From Oxyruncus cristatus (lineage: Eukaryota > Chordata > Aves > Passeriformes > Cotingidae), in NCBI GenBank assembly GCA_013399855.1, contig VXAY01002814.1, forward strand, positions 2,303,433-2,367,432: DNA of 64,000 bases, read 5' to 3'. Under the pieces are notes generated by a model, which was not told the DNA's origin, did not search any database, and was given only the letters and a program-made list of their open reading frames with translations. Each line of letters opens with the position of its first letter. Position 1 is the first letter of the stretch. Both the position numbers and the translations under genes were made by a program. Positions 27,501 to 37,250 of this stretch are shown piece after piece.

Positions 27501-27872
27501 TAAAAAATCGTATTTTGGTGTTGATCACATTTTATATATCACATACAGTCTGTTATATATTGTAATGAATTGTGACAGTATACACTGCCTTTCTTCAATA
27601 CAGTTGTGTGAACACACAAGCTTTACTTTTTTACATCAGACACTGAAAATTGCTTTTCTGTATGAAATATGTTTGGGTTTTTTTCCAGATTGTCACAAAC
27701 TACTCCACTTTTCAAGAATACTGAGACAAACCCAATGTACACACAGTTCCTGGCCACGCTGCTGGAAGAACTGCATTTCAAAAATGAAGATTTGGAAAGT
27801 TTAACAAGAATATTTAGAATGGACGGACGACTTGAACGGTCAGTCAGTTTTAAGCTGCTTTGTGTGTCATAA
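506..27872 (+). CDS. RPAP2: RPAP2 (RNA polymerase II associated protein 2), 3' part, 7 coding exons
   Basis: RPAP2 is a nuclear/cytoplasmic phosphatase of Ser5 in the RNA polymerase II C-terminal domain and helps Pol II assembly and import (known for the family). Joining 506-594, 1601-1636, 2488-3424, 3743-3837, 5606-5686, 10951-11019 and 27689-27872 gives 1491 nt, 496 residues plus stop, with matching phases and GT-AG introns throughout. Recognised RPAP2 blocks: the C-S-N-F-C end of the RTR1 zinc module (local residues 3-7), the acidic SDSSSDNEQ block, [12 protein letters not shown], the ELDEDD patch, RKRIVLEKL, and the C-terminal [16 protein letters not shown] helix. The start codon and most of the RTR1 domain lie left of the window; no further RPAP2 exon is seen in bases 1-505. 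The human protein is about 612 residues, so roughly the first fifth is missing here because of the window edge, not because of gene decay. The last 17 or so residues differ from mammals. Confidence 0.96.
1225..1358 (+). repeat. CR1 LINE 3' fragment, + orientation
   Basis: The stretch contains GGAGGTTTTCAAGATTTGGA and, near its end, GGAGGTCAGACTAGAG...CCAGAGGTCCTTTCTGAC. These resemble the CR1 3' region (dimer of 'ggtcagactagatgacctccagaggtccctt'-type wording) with many changes. No coding part of CR1 remains. Confidence 0.65.
1390..1545 (+). repeat. CR1 LINE 3' end, second diverged copy, + orientation
   Basis: The end of this stretch (GAGTCCCTTCCAAACTCAAC then TATTTTGG) matches the conserved CR1 terminus, in which 'cccttccaacctcaactattctg' precedes the octamer tail. 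The tail itself is degraded. It lies directly after another CR1 fragment, so it may be a nested or tandem insertion. Confidence 0.6.
1601..1636 (+). CDS. RPAP2: RPAP2 exon b: 36-base micro-exon
   Basis: A 36-base exon sits between a TTTTTGCAG acceptor and a GTATGC donor. It completes the lysine codon of the previous exon and reads [11 protein letters not shown], matching the human stretch around DFQLLKEEQ. It ends with two bases of an arginine codon completed at 2488. It is too short to appear as an open frame on its own. Confidence 0.9.
1637..2487 (+). other. RPAP2 intron, nothing recognised
   Basis: An AT-rich intron with donor GTATGC. I see no repeat, RNA gene or exon in it. The 66-codon open frame at 1969-2169 has no recognisable similarity. 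Confidence 0.8.
2488..3424 (+). CDS. RPAP2: RPAP2 exon c: large acidic, low-complexity central exon
   Basis: This 937-base exon encodes about 312 residues of the poorly conserved, probably disordered middle of RPAP2. Conserved islands are GQSGEEV at the start, [32 protein letters not shown], the block around [23 protein letters not shown], and [14 protein letters not shown]. The frame is open upstream to an ATG at 2462, but 2462-2487 is intron. The acceptor CAG at 2485-2487 restores the frame with the micro-exon. The donor is GTAAGT at 3425. Intron read-through would stop at 3458-3460 after 12 extra residues. Confidence 0.96.
3425..3742 (+). other. RPAP2 short intron, nothing recognised
   Basis: A 318-base intron between consensus splice sites. 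Nothing else was seen. Confidence 0.85.
3743..3837 (+). CDS. RPAP2: RPAP2 exon d
   Basis: The acceptor is CACACAG at 3736-3742 and the donor is GTAAGT at 3838. It enters in phase 0 and leaves with two bases. It encodes [19 protein letters not shown] followed by [12 protein letters not shown], matching the human block around [21 protein letters not shown]. This is the start of the conserved C-terminal region. Confidence 0.95.
3838..5605 (+). other. RPAP2 intron with a homopolymer block
   Basis: An intron between GTAAGT and CTCCTAG. The only notable content is the low-complexity block at 4550-4616. No exon was recognised in the open frames it contains. Confidence 0.85.
4550..4616. repeat. Low-complexity T14 / C7 / A13 block
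   Basis: T14 at 4550-4563 is followed by a C-rich stretch with C7 and then A13 at 4604-4616. The T and A tracts are complementary and could pair in RNA. Their flanks do not match a repeat family I can name. Confidence 0.7.
5606..5686 (+). CDS. RPAP2: RPAP2 exon e
   Basis: The acceptor is CTCCTAG ending at 5605 and the donor is GTGAGT at 5687. It reads [20 protein letters not shown] then NLVKTF, matching the human [26 protein letters not shown] region. The phases join cleanly to both neighbours. Confidence 0.95.
5687..10950 (+). other. RPAP2 5.3-kb intron, nothing recognised
   Basis: An AT-rich intron between a GTGAGT donor and a TTTTCAG acceptor. Only short (TA)n runs, near 6660-6667 and 6964-6972, and ordinary unique sequence are visible. 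Small open frames inside it show no recognisable protein. Confidence 0.8.
10951..11019 (+). CDS. RPAP2: RPAP2 exon f
   Basis: The acceptor is TACTTTTCAG ending at 10950 and the donor is GTAAGT at 11020. It reads [20 protein letters not shown] then VS, matching human [20 protein letters not shown]. The WTLIAIVLV stretch is hydrophobic and conserved; it is a probable packed helix rather than a membrane segment. Confidence 0.95.
21161..21242. other. Assembly gap next to a G10 run
   Basis: Bases 21171-21242 are 72 N. They are preceded directly by ten G (21161-21170). The gap lies in the last RPAP2 intron and breaks no exon. The two open frames that cross it are artefacts of the N run. Confidence 0.98.
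23351..23362 (-). promoter_or_regulatory. Perfect GFI1 consensus site in the RPAP2 intron
   Basis: TGCTGTGATTTA on the + strand is the reverse complement of TAAATCACAGCA, which fits the published GFI1 consensus TAAATCAC(A/T)GCA with its AATC core at all 12 positions. The match is seen directly; binding is inferred. Chance expectation for such a match in 64 kb on both strands is about 0.015 by simple base counting, before allowing for the many motifs one might look for. Confidence 0.35.
26849..26888. other. GC-rich inverted repeat (possible hairpin)
   Basis: AGCCGGT at 26853-26859 and ACCGGCT at 26878-26884 are perfect inverted repeats around an 18-base loop. After one mismatch, CCC at 26849-26851 pairs with GGG at 26886-26888. 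The island is unusually GC-rich for this AT-rich intron. Confidence 0.5.
27689..27872 (+). CDS. RPAP2: RPAP2 last coding exon
   Basis: The acceptor TTTTTTCCAG ends at 27688 after an intron of about 16.7 kb. The exon reads [20 protein letters not shown], then [23 protein letters not shown], matching the human C terminus [24 protein letters not shown]. Human ends six residues later; here the frame runs 17 more residues ([17 protein letters not shown]) to TAA at 27870-27872. A GT at 27839-27840 in the context CGGTCAGT could be a donor to an unseen further exon, so the extreme C terminus is less certain than the rest. Confidence 0.9.
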
Positions 27873-28145
27873 AACTAAGCCAGTTAACGCTGGGTTTTAT
27901 TTTCAGCATTTTGTAAATATGCACAGTAACTACAGATTGTATCAGCCAGAGTAGAAAATGTGTGAAGCACATTTTAAAGTAAAGAAATATATATGGTATG
28001 GAAATGAGTGTCATCATTTTGTCACTTACAGTAAATGCCAGCTGCTTACTTATCACATTAATCTTTTGATAATATAGTGGTTTACTGCAATTTTAAGAGG
28101 AATTTTTACTACCACAATTTATAAAATAAAAAAAAAATATTTCTG
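27873..28145 (+). other. RPAP2: RPAP2 3' UTR (proposed)
   Basis: AT-rich sequence follows the RPAP2 stop. AATAAA at 28125-28130 is followed by an A-run and a GU-rich stretch near 28139-28150, as expected for a cleavage site. A second AATAAA at 28457-28462, with a U-rich stretch about 25 bases on, would give a longer UTR. No transcript data are available to choose. Confidence 0.5.
28125..28130 (+). terminator. RPAP2 polyadenylation signal candidate, proximal
   Basis: A canonical AATAAA lies 253 bases after the RPAP2 stop, followed by a GU-rich downstream element. Confidence 0.5.
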
Positions 28146-28456
28146 TGTGGCTACAACAGCCAAGGCTCAGCAGGGTTTTTTTATTACAATTAAATTGTTA
28201 TGTTCAGTTTTTGTGCTATAAAATGGAGCCAAGAGATGCGTATTTTTTTCTTATTGTTGAGACAACATTGCCTTCTGGGTAGGCCAGAAAATTTAGAGCA
28301 AATACCTTATTTGTGTTGATCATATTCAACTGATTCAATGAAAACAGAATTATAATATTAATCAGAGTATTAACATTACTGATCTCAATCCTTTGTTCCC
28401 CACAGGATAACATTATCATCTTAACATCTCCTACCACCTGAAATAGCTGCACAGAG

Positions 28457-28462
28457 AATAAA
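28457..28462 (+). terminator. RPAP2 polyadenylation signal candidate, distal
   Basis: A canonical AATAAA lies 585 bases after the RPAP2 stop, with a run of T at about 28484-28490 downstream. Confidence 0.4.
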
Positions 28463-30066
28463 AGAACACCTTCAATTATTGGATCTTTTTTAAAATGAAA
28501 AATGTAGTTTAGTACGAATTGTACTACTTGCACTTCTGCTTTTTCATTTCCTTGCTATGGGTAAGAATTTTAAAGTCTTGTGGGAAAGCTGCCAACTGAA
28601 ATGTTGTTCAAGGTATGCACGAAGACAAGTTACCGTGTGGATCATCGGAAAACCGTGTGTTTAAAAGCAGTAGAAAGGAATTTGGATTTGTTTCTTTCTT
28701 AGCTTGGAAATTTTCAGTTTATCTACAGGAGTTTGGGAAAGAGAGTGGGGGGGAAAAGAATATTAGCCTGGAGTGTTAAGAACAGTGCTGCTGACGTTTT
28801 TCCGTTTGCCCCAATGCATGGAGCAGTAACTTGAAGAATGACTATGACAGTACACAAAGATGTCTGAGTTATAGCTTATTTCTCTTGCTGCTTCTGAGAA
28901 AAGGGGTGGTCTTTGAACTTATGTAAAAGTTATTTTTAAACAGACTCTAACTGCTAATAATTTGGACTGTAAAATATATTTTAATAACTAAAAAATTTTG
29001 GCTTACAGTAGTCATTTCATTTCAAGAGTTGTGTTGTTTGGGCTTGCCCAAATGTCTTTGGGCTTGCTTCTGCCACTAACTGATGATAAATTGCAATTTA
29101 AAACTAGTCCACTAGTAACTCTTAATGATTCCATAACATGGTTTACTGCATAGTTCTCAGTTCATAGGATGCTGTCCTTTGAGAGATTTGAGAAGGAGGT
29201 TGTAACTGACAGTGCTTAGTCTGCAGCAAATGCCAGCACTGGTTCAGGCTGAAGCAAGACTTATCAGGGCTGCTATGCAGAGACTCCATTTAAAAAACAG
29301 AGTTTATTCCTTTGTTTTGTTTCTGTAATTGGACATCATAAGGGAACTCTACACTTAATTAGTTTCTTGCTGTGTTGTTCCTTCGTATGTTCAGGATAAA
29401 TGCACAGAAGCCCATGCAGCTTTTCCCTGGAAGCGTCATTGTGCACTAGACTTTATTTAGGAGATGCTTGACTTCTCCTAACTTACCTTGTAATGGGAAG
29501 TTATGTTCGGTGTACGTTGTAAAAGGAACAATTTAGAATTTGGGTAACCTTTAATGCAGAGTTACAGCTATGCATTTTTCTAAGTATGCAACAGGAAAAA
29601 ATTACCCATTGCGATCATAGCGTGTCTGATATAAAATTCGTAAGAGTTACTGGATAGAAGGTACATTGGTTTTGGGCCGTGATGGAAAAAGTTTACTTAA
29701 TATGTATGGAAAGAAGGGTCAAAACCTCACCAAAAGATGAACTTCTATAGAAGACTGAGTAATAGGTATGATACTCTGAGCAAAAGTTAAACCTTGATTT
29801 TATATCTATTTCCTTCTGATTTTAGAAGTTAAATATATTTCTATTTGTAGTAGTACTCACTGTGGATGAGCAAGCCATTGTTCTGTTCCATGCACATTTA
29901 CCTTGGGGCACAAAGATTACCTCACAACAGTTTTGTTACACTGAGTATGCCTAGGAGGCAGTACAAATGTACTTACTTATACCAGGAATGTGTCTATGTT
30001 TTATTACGTTTGATGGCTCACATTTGAAAAGTTTTTACACTTCCTGTCAGTTTAGTGGTGTGATTC

Positions 30067-30091
30067 TTTTTTTTTTTTATTTTTTTTTTTT
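30067..30091. repeat. T-rich tract
   Basis: T12, then AT, then T11: a low-complexity tract with no flanking retroelement recognised. Confidence 0.8.
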
Positions 30092-33000
30092 AGTTATTTT
30101 TAGGCTTTGTCTTCAGCATCTACTGTGTAGGAAATGTATGATCTTGTAATAAGAATAAATAGGTTGCAGGCTCAAAGACCTCTTTATCAGGGTTCAGTGT
30201 AGCTGCTTTTACTGTCTGCCTCAGCAGCTCAGAAAAGTAAATGTTCAGAATTTTTGTCGCTCTCCTTCATCTCCTGTGTAGTGAGCTCCCCCATTCTTTT
30301 CCTGGCCCTAAGAGAACAGAATAACCTTTCTCCTTCCATGAGGCCAGAAGAAAAGACTTCTGTAGTATGCTGCAAATGCCCTGAAGGAATATTCTTCACT
30401 TACCTTTAATGATTTTATCTCCCTTACACATGAGTAACACGTACATAAGTAAATGGAGACAGTATGCATATATATCCATTACTAGGGAGAAAGGCTGTAG
30501 ACTCATCTGAAAAGGATCTTTCGTACTGTCAGCCTTAACTGGTATGTAAAGATGACAAATCAAGTACCAAAAATTAAGTTCACTGATGTAGTTTTCTTAT
30601 GAGCTTGTTTTATAACAGCTTAACTGCATAGAAATGTTCAAATCCAGACATCATTTTTGAGCTTAAAGCTAATTTCTGTCACAACTATCTGTCCTTTAAC
30701 AGATGTCACTCTTTCTTAACTCAGTCGGTTTTGGAGCCGTTCCCCCACTTCTCATTCTGCTTCTGTTTGCAGGCAGATTGTTGCCTTGTGGCCTTGTTGC
30801 TGTCGTTTGTGCTCTGGTAGTTGAGCGGATGAGGGCAGTTGACACTCAGGTCAGTGGTGGTTTCAGCCTTATCTCACACACGCTACATTTTTGTGATTGA
30901 CTTGTGAGCTGCTGAGACCATCTTGTGTAGGGACATTATGGATCTGGGCCTTAGGGTAGAAAGGGTATAAGCAGGGCAAATATAGTGTGATATTTCACTT
31001 CTACAGTGATTTTTTTTTTCCCTGATGTATATAATGGATTAAGTAAAGAACAGAAGAACAGTTTAGTTTAAAGCTTGAAGCAGAGCCTGCTTCATGCTAT
31101 TGCAGCTTCTGCGCATCGAAGGAGGAATGTGTGACACATACCCTGCCTAGCAGAAGTATGGATTTCTTACCAAGTTTTCTGTAGCTATAATGAAGTAATC
31201 TCAGGAAGAGAACAGCCACGTATAAAGTCACATTTTTTCAATGTTATTCAAAGCAGTCTTTGTGCTGGCCAGAGAGGCTGACAAAAAGGCATTTGTGTCT
31301 ATTTTCACACCGAAGTTCAGTTCACAGTCCTGTAAATACTGTAAGGTAAGCACTGCCCTGTGTAATACTGAATTTCCTAGTGCAGAACCCTTCACTGCTG
31401 CTGTTTGATTCTTTGTGCCCATTGACCATGCTCGCTGATTTTTATTGGATTTTGGAGAGCAGAGGATTCAGATGGTCCATTTGATAGTGATGATTTCAGG
31501 AAAGTAGGAAAGTCATAAGGTAACCTGTAAATTATCAGAGATTACGCTGCATCTGTCTAAAGTTGGCAAATGTTATGCTTATATATGATAATACAAAATT
31601 CTACATTAAGCAGAAGAGAGCTTGATTTATTTCACTTAAGACTATCAAAACAAAAATGTGCCTCTAGTAAATGTAGAGCAGCATAACTGCCAGGGCTGTG
31701 CTGCTGTCTAAACCCAGGACTGGAAAGTTACATATACCCTGTCTTTTAAAGAGTGATGCAGGGAACGACAAGGACATGGTACATGTATGAGATACGTCTG
31801 GGGCCTCAAAGGCTTCGTCCACACTACATACAGAAGAGTCCCCTGTATTTTCAGTGTCAGTGAGTAGCTTAAAAGTGAGACATCTATTGTGGTTTTAGGG
31901 GGAAATAACAGTTCTATGAATCTTGATGTTCCATGTACTACCCTTCTCCCCTGGATGTGAGAAAACCTGAACTCTACAAAATGCAAGAGGGAATGAGCAG
32001 CTCAGCTGGACGTGAAGTCTGAACTGATCTTTTAACTGCTGGAGAAAAAAAGGACTAACACAGCAGAGAGAAGAAAAAGGAAGAGAGAAGGGGAAAGCGG
32101 TAGTCACACTTTCTAAATTTAGGCATCCAACCTTAGGTACCTGCCTGTCTTAATTTACTTCAGAGAGAATCAATGCTCTTAAATTTAGGGTCTCCAAATC
32201 TTACCTTAGTGCAGTATATGAAGTGGGTGGTGGTAATGGTCTGTCCCTTAATCCGTGGTGGGGGAAAGAAAGCAGAAAAGTCGGCTCAGAATGTTGACCA
32301 TAGTAGACTGGCTCTCCCTGGAATAATTTGTAATAGTTTATGAAACTGAGACTCTTAAGTTTCTAAGCAATCTGATCCTATTGTTCATTTTGATGGCTGT
32401 TATTTCTAACCATTTTTTCTTAACCTGTAAGAGTTAAAACCAAAAGAATTAAAGTGAGGGCAGTCTTTAGGGGAAAAAATAATGCTCATATGTTGAAATT
32501 ACATCCAGGAGGTTACACTCTAGTTCTACAATTTGGCTCTAAGCTTTCCATACTTACTGTTTATTTTTGCAATTGCTTAGGAACAGGGTGCTGTGGGTGG
32601 AGTTTAGATTGATCTGACTGAGGCAGCAGGTAATGCTGAACTGTCATTTCCAGTGAACATTAAATATTGAAAACACAGAATCAGCCTCTCTTTTTGGCAA
32701 GTCTTAAGTTTCCATTAGCAGCAGATGGTATACAAGGCAGGGCTAGGCACCTACCTATAAAGACCTCTTGTTTCTCAACTGCATATCTTTACCACCTGAC
32801 AGCCAGTCGTGCTCTGATTAGAGTCAGAGGAAGTGGGTGTGCCTTCCATTGGCAAAGGCAGAAAGTAATATTGCTGAAGACTTGTTCTCTTGAGAGCCTT
32901 CTTTTTGTGACTCTTTGTCTTAGAACCACTTCTCTGCACAGAGTGTGGAGTGCTTTGGGAGATGCCTGAAAGATGCTGCAAAACATGAGCTGTGGCGTTT

Positions 33001-34860
33001 GTGGTGCTAAACAGGATTTGGTGAGGTGGGGGCAGGGAGGAGCTGGAAACCCGTATCTTCAGGTAGCTCTCATTTGAGCACTCTGGTTTCAAAAAGCAAG
33101 TGAAAGCAGATCAGCCACTGAGGCAGTGTAAGGACGTGTGATTAAATGTTAGTCATTCCCCCTTAGTTGCTTGCAGCTGTAGAGTAGAGCAAGGTGCAAG
33201 TTAGAGTTCTAAACTAGAGTTCTGACTTAGCTACCAGAACTGAATGTGTAAACTAAAGTCCTAGACTTAGGAAGGCTAATCAATCAGAACAGTGCAGTAA
33301 GTGTGGGCCCTGTACACTGCAGATGTCCACCTGTTTGTTGGCTTTACTGTGCTATCCTGCCGTTACCCCAAGACAAGAGCTCTAATGAGCCCTCTCCAGG
33401 AACAGGCTAGAGCTGACTCACAGGTGATCCCAAGGCAATCTCCTGTTACTGCTCTGCAGAGTCCCCCCTTGGCAGTTCCCAGGATCATTTGGTAGCCTGT
33501 ACTTTAAAGGCGGAGTCTTCAGTACGTTTTTGCACGCTGTGATTACCTGTGGGAGCTGCTTGGAAAGATCAGAGCCAGTGGGGCTCTGGTACACCCTGCA
33601 CCACTGCAAGCCAGATCAATGCCATCTCTGGCATGTCTGAGCCTCCTAAATTTCATGGTGTATGTAACTGCACTGAACACTTAGAGGGACAGCAGCAGCT
33701 TCCTGGGAGTCTTACAATTTGGTTAGAATTAGTCATCACTACAGAGAGTTTGAAGGACTTTGGATTCTGCTTTAATAAGCTGCAAACATTTAGATCAGGA
33801 TTTACATCGTAAATCTTGCTTTTTTGTTCTACTCAAACAGGAGTGTCTACAAATCAGGTTAATATAATTTAACAGCACAGTAGTTAAGTAACAAAAAGGA
33901 TCATAATTGGTAGTATTATCTAAGAAGCCAGAACAACCCTGCTTACAGCTGTCAGCTAAGATCTGACTCATCTAAGGTATTTTATAGCAACCATATGTTA
34001 GGCACGTCTATCTCACCTATTATGCAGAAAAAATGATAACGTTTCCTAATCAGGATTTGCAACTGAGCAGGATTTTCCGTAAACATCTCAGTATTACAAG
34101 TGCTATCTACAGTCAGGAGAAAACCTTTTGCAGACTCTTCTGATTTGTTAATTTAATAAACAGAATAAATGGTTACAAATCTGTGACTAGTACTAATTCA
34201 GCAAGGCTGGCTGTAGTTCAAATTACAGGTACGTTACTTTGGCAGTTGAAATATTAAAATATCACTTTAGCACAGAATTCCTGAACGTGACTGCTAACTT
34301 TTTTGCACTTCTTGTGCGTAAAATCCCAGGTATTTCAAATTGAAGACATGGTCTCAAAGCATGTGATACATGAGAAATACTTCAGTGAGACCAGTATCGG
34401 TAGAGTATCTTTACCTGCATAGACAGAAGAGGGAGAGTGATTTCATATCAGGATAGGAGAGCAAGATTAAAAAATGTTTGAGAATATTACAGTCTTTTGA
34501 TAACAATGCAGGTGGTTAAGCTAGAATAGTAATTGCACTTTAACGAAGGCATACACTGTTGCAAACCCCACGGGCTGTTGATTTTTGGGCAAGTTTTGGA
34601 TCTAGTTCACTTTTGCACAGAAACCTGCCTAAGCCTACACCCCTCTGCAGTCTGACTTTACTTCTTGCACAAAGACTGGTTAAATGTCCATCAGCGTTAA
34701 CTATTCCCAAGCGGTCTTGAGGAATAATACAGGGGATGAAGCTGCAGTTCCAACACTTCCTTCTGTTCTCAAAAGGGCAATAGTTTTACTGCTTAAAGCT
34801 CTGATTAACTTAAAGCTTTTTTGAATACATTCTTTTTTTTCTCAACTGTGGGCTCTCACT

Positions 34861-34875
34861 AAAAAAAAAAAAAAA
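34861..34875. repeat. A15 tract
   Basis: Fifteen A in a row, with no retroelement body recognised upstream. Confidence 0.8.
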
Positions 34876-35399
34876 GATAAAGTAGATATTTTTGCTGCTT
34901 AAGATCCTTGGCTTGTTATAAAATCTCACAACTAGAAATGTAGTTAAAGTGTTTCTTCCTTATTAAGATAATTTTTCCAGAGAGCATTTGTAAACTTGGA
35001 AAATAAGTAATTTTACATTAGCCCTCTACAGCTCTGGGTCAAAAACATGTCATCTCTGCTAACTATTCATTTCTGAGATCCTCCCAAGCTCTGCTCTTTT
35101 GTTCACTGAACATCTGACGCTTCTTGTTATTCTTCTATAACCACAGATGTGCCCTCTTCAAAAAACTCACAATCTCACAATACTAAACTGACAAGCTGAG
35201 TGTCAAACCACACACCCCAGGCAGCCCTGAAGAAAAACAGAATCGTGCTTGAAGGAAAACAGAATAAATCACACAAATTGTTTCCAAAGAATGAATCTGA
35301 AACATTTCAAACTGTGCACAGGCATTGTTTCCTAAGACTGCAAATGCCATTTTTATGCTCACTTGCCTTATAATCAGAGGCTGCTCACAGAAAGAAGAG

Positions 35400-37250
35400 A
35401 TGATTTTGAACAACTTTTTATTTCCTTGTTAAGGTGAGTTTTATCTCTTTGCACTGAACTGGAGCCTTGCTATGGGACCAAGATGGGTCTCCCTTTTGCC
35501 AAAAAGCAGCAGGGCTGTTGCTGTGCTGGCCGTGTTACACAGCAGGGTAAGTGAGGCCGCTTCCCCGGGAGCGTGCAGTGAGTGCGCACCCCGTGTGGTG
35601 CTGGCTGAGGCAGCCGAGAGCTGGACAGGACTGAGCAGAGCTCCCTCTGCCTGAGCAGCCACCTCTCTGCTCTAGCGGGTCCCTGGTGACAGAAGGCTCT
35701 TTGGGCAGAGGGAAGATTTGTGCAGGTCTCCACGGCCAGGCTATAGCAGGACCCACAGCTCTTTCAGCTGTAGTGCCTCTCTGCAGCCCATCCCTCCTCC
35801 CACTGCAAGAGCTGGTGTGGGACAAGATTTGGTCCACAATGCTGTAGTGCTAAGGTGCTAAATATGTATAATTTGGCTTGGCAGTAATTCAATAACTTAC
35901 CTGAAAGGCCTTATGATACTATCCTACAAAGAATGACATGTAAGGGCAGTAAAAGGGGTCACTTTCATGCTGAAAAAAACCTCAAGATCAGCTAGCTGGT
36001 TTCTTAATTAAACTGTCAAGCACAGTTCACACTTTGTGCTGTCTCACTCTCTTTGCAGTTCAAAATTTGTCACAGCATTAAAAAACCCCAGTTAAAATAT
36101 AAAAGCATAGCTACAAATGTGTATCTAACTGCGTTGAAGGGTCTCTGTCAATATGTAACTCTAAGATAGTGCTGTTGTTTAGGCTTCACTGAAAAACTTC
36201 TTTTTAATCTGATGATTCAAAGGCAAAACACTGACCTCCAGTTTTGGTACTTGACTGACGATCTTCTGTGAAGATCTGTGTAGGAGTAACACTAAGTTCT
36301 GGGTTACATCATTTATATATCAAGAGTTTGAGTCAAAAGTTGGATTTCTTTTTTTCCTAGTTCATCTCTATCTGATGGCCTTGAATATAAGAGATGATGC
36401 TTGAAGCAAAGCTGATAAAGTCACCAGTGCAAAGAAGCTGGGGGTGGGAGGGGGGTGGGGAGGGACACAACAGCATAGATACGTATCTTCACATCCTTAT
36501 TTCCTTTACAAAGGGAGGAAGGAAGTTCCCTACAGGTTAGCCAAAGAGTATCTGCTCTTACAGTTTAAGAGGTAGCAAAGTACAATTTCCAAGAGCTGCA
36601 GGCTTTCAAAAAGACTGAATTCAGTGTTTCACAGCTCAATGCTCCATGAAGTATTTTCTATACCTAGTGCTCCTGAAAAACTTCTACTAAAAATTCACAA
36701 CTGGGTGTACAGCCAGAGTTACAGACACTCACCCCACTGTTTCATATCTCTACTCTGTCCCTTCTTCCAAATCCTTCCTGTTCTTCCCATCTCTGTGCCT
36801 GGCTATTCCTTTCCACTCTACGCCTTCCCTAACTCCAACCGCTAGCGCTCATCCTCCTACCTGCTCCCTGTGTGCCCTTGTAAAGATCCCACCCAACAGT
36901 CAGCTTCCACAGCAGGAGACCCCTGGGCTTCCCACCCCTCCTGCTGGCTCCCTGCACCCCAGGGTCAGCACTGCCCCATGAGGGCCTTGAGCCTCCCACC
37001 CTCCTGTCCACATAGGGAGCTGCTGCAAACCTGCTGCAGGGCTCATTTTTCCAGCACAGGATGGCAAACGGGCCATCTCTGCCCTTGGTCCTCCAAAGTG
37101 GCTCACACGTGTCCTTGGTTTGGTGCCCACGACCACAGTCAACCTCTCTGCAGCTGGGAGGGAACTGCCCCAGGACCACATGGCTTGTGCAGACAAAGGT
37201 ACTCATATAAGGATTCCTAAAACAGCATCTGTAGGTTATTATGAGGGTTG
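35400..37250. other. Intergenic, GC-richer stretches with no gene recognised
   Basis: Base composition rises around 35480-35850 and 36830-37200, with a few CpGs near 35540-35610. Overlapping open frames on both strands are a by-product of fewer stop codons in GC-rich DNA. None has a recognisable domain. A non-coding RNA promoter or exon is possible but unsupported. Confidence 0.5.
36440..36464 (+). other. G-quadruplex motif
   Basis: Five runs of G (5, 3, 6, 4 and 3 long) are separated by single T or A bases on the + strand. This is the strongest class of intramolecular quadruplex pattern, with one-base loops. It lies in the intergenic region between the 3' ends of RPAP2 and GFI1. Confidence 0.8.

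Larger units (their letters stand above)
11020..27688 (+). other. RPAP2 16.7-kb last intron
   Basis: The largest intron in the window runs from GTAAGT to TTTTTTCCAG. It contains the assembly gap, a perfect GFI1-consensus site at 23351-23362 and a GC-rich island near 26620-26930. No exon or RNA gene was recognised. The longest chance frame (13144-13569, 141 codons) has no recognisable domain. Most of the rest is AT-rich unique sequence. Confidence 0.85.
28463..35400. other. Intergenic, RPAP2-proximal part
   Basis: AT-rich unique sequence after RPAP2. It holds the T-rich tract at 30067-30091 and A15 at 34861-34875. I found no splice-bounded open frame resembling a known protein and no RNA gene. 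Short open frames on both strands look like chance. Confidence 0.7.

Noticed and set aside
36829..37220. Overlapping 98-125 codon frames in GC-rich DNA
   Set aside because: Frames are open on both strands because stops are rare in GC-rich sequence; no splice sites or domains support a gene.
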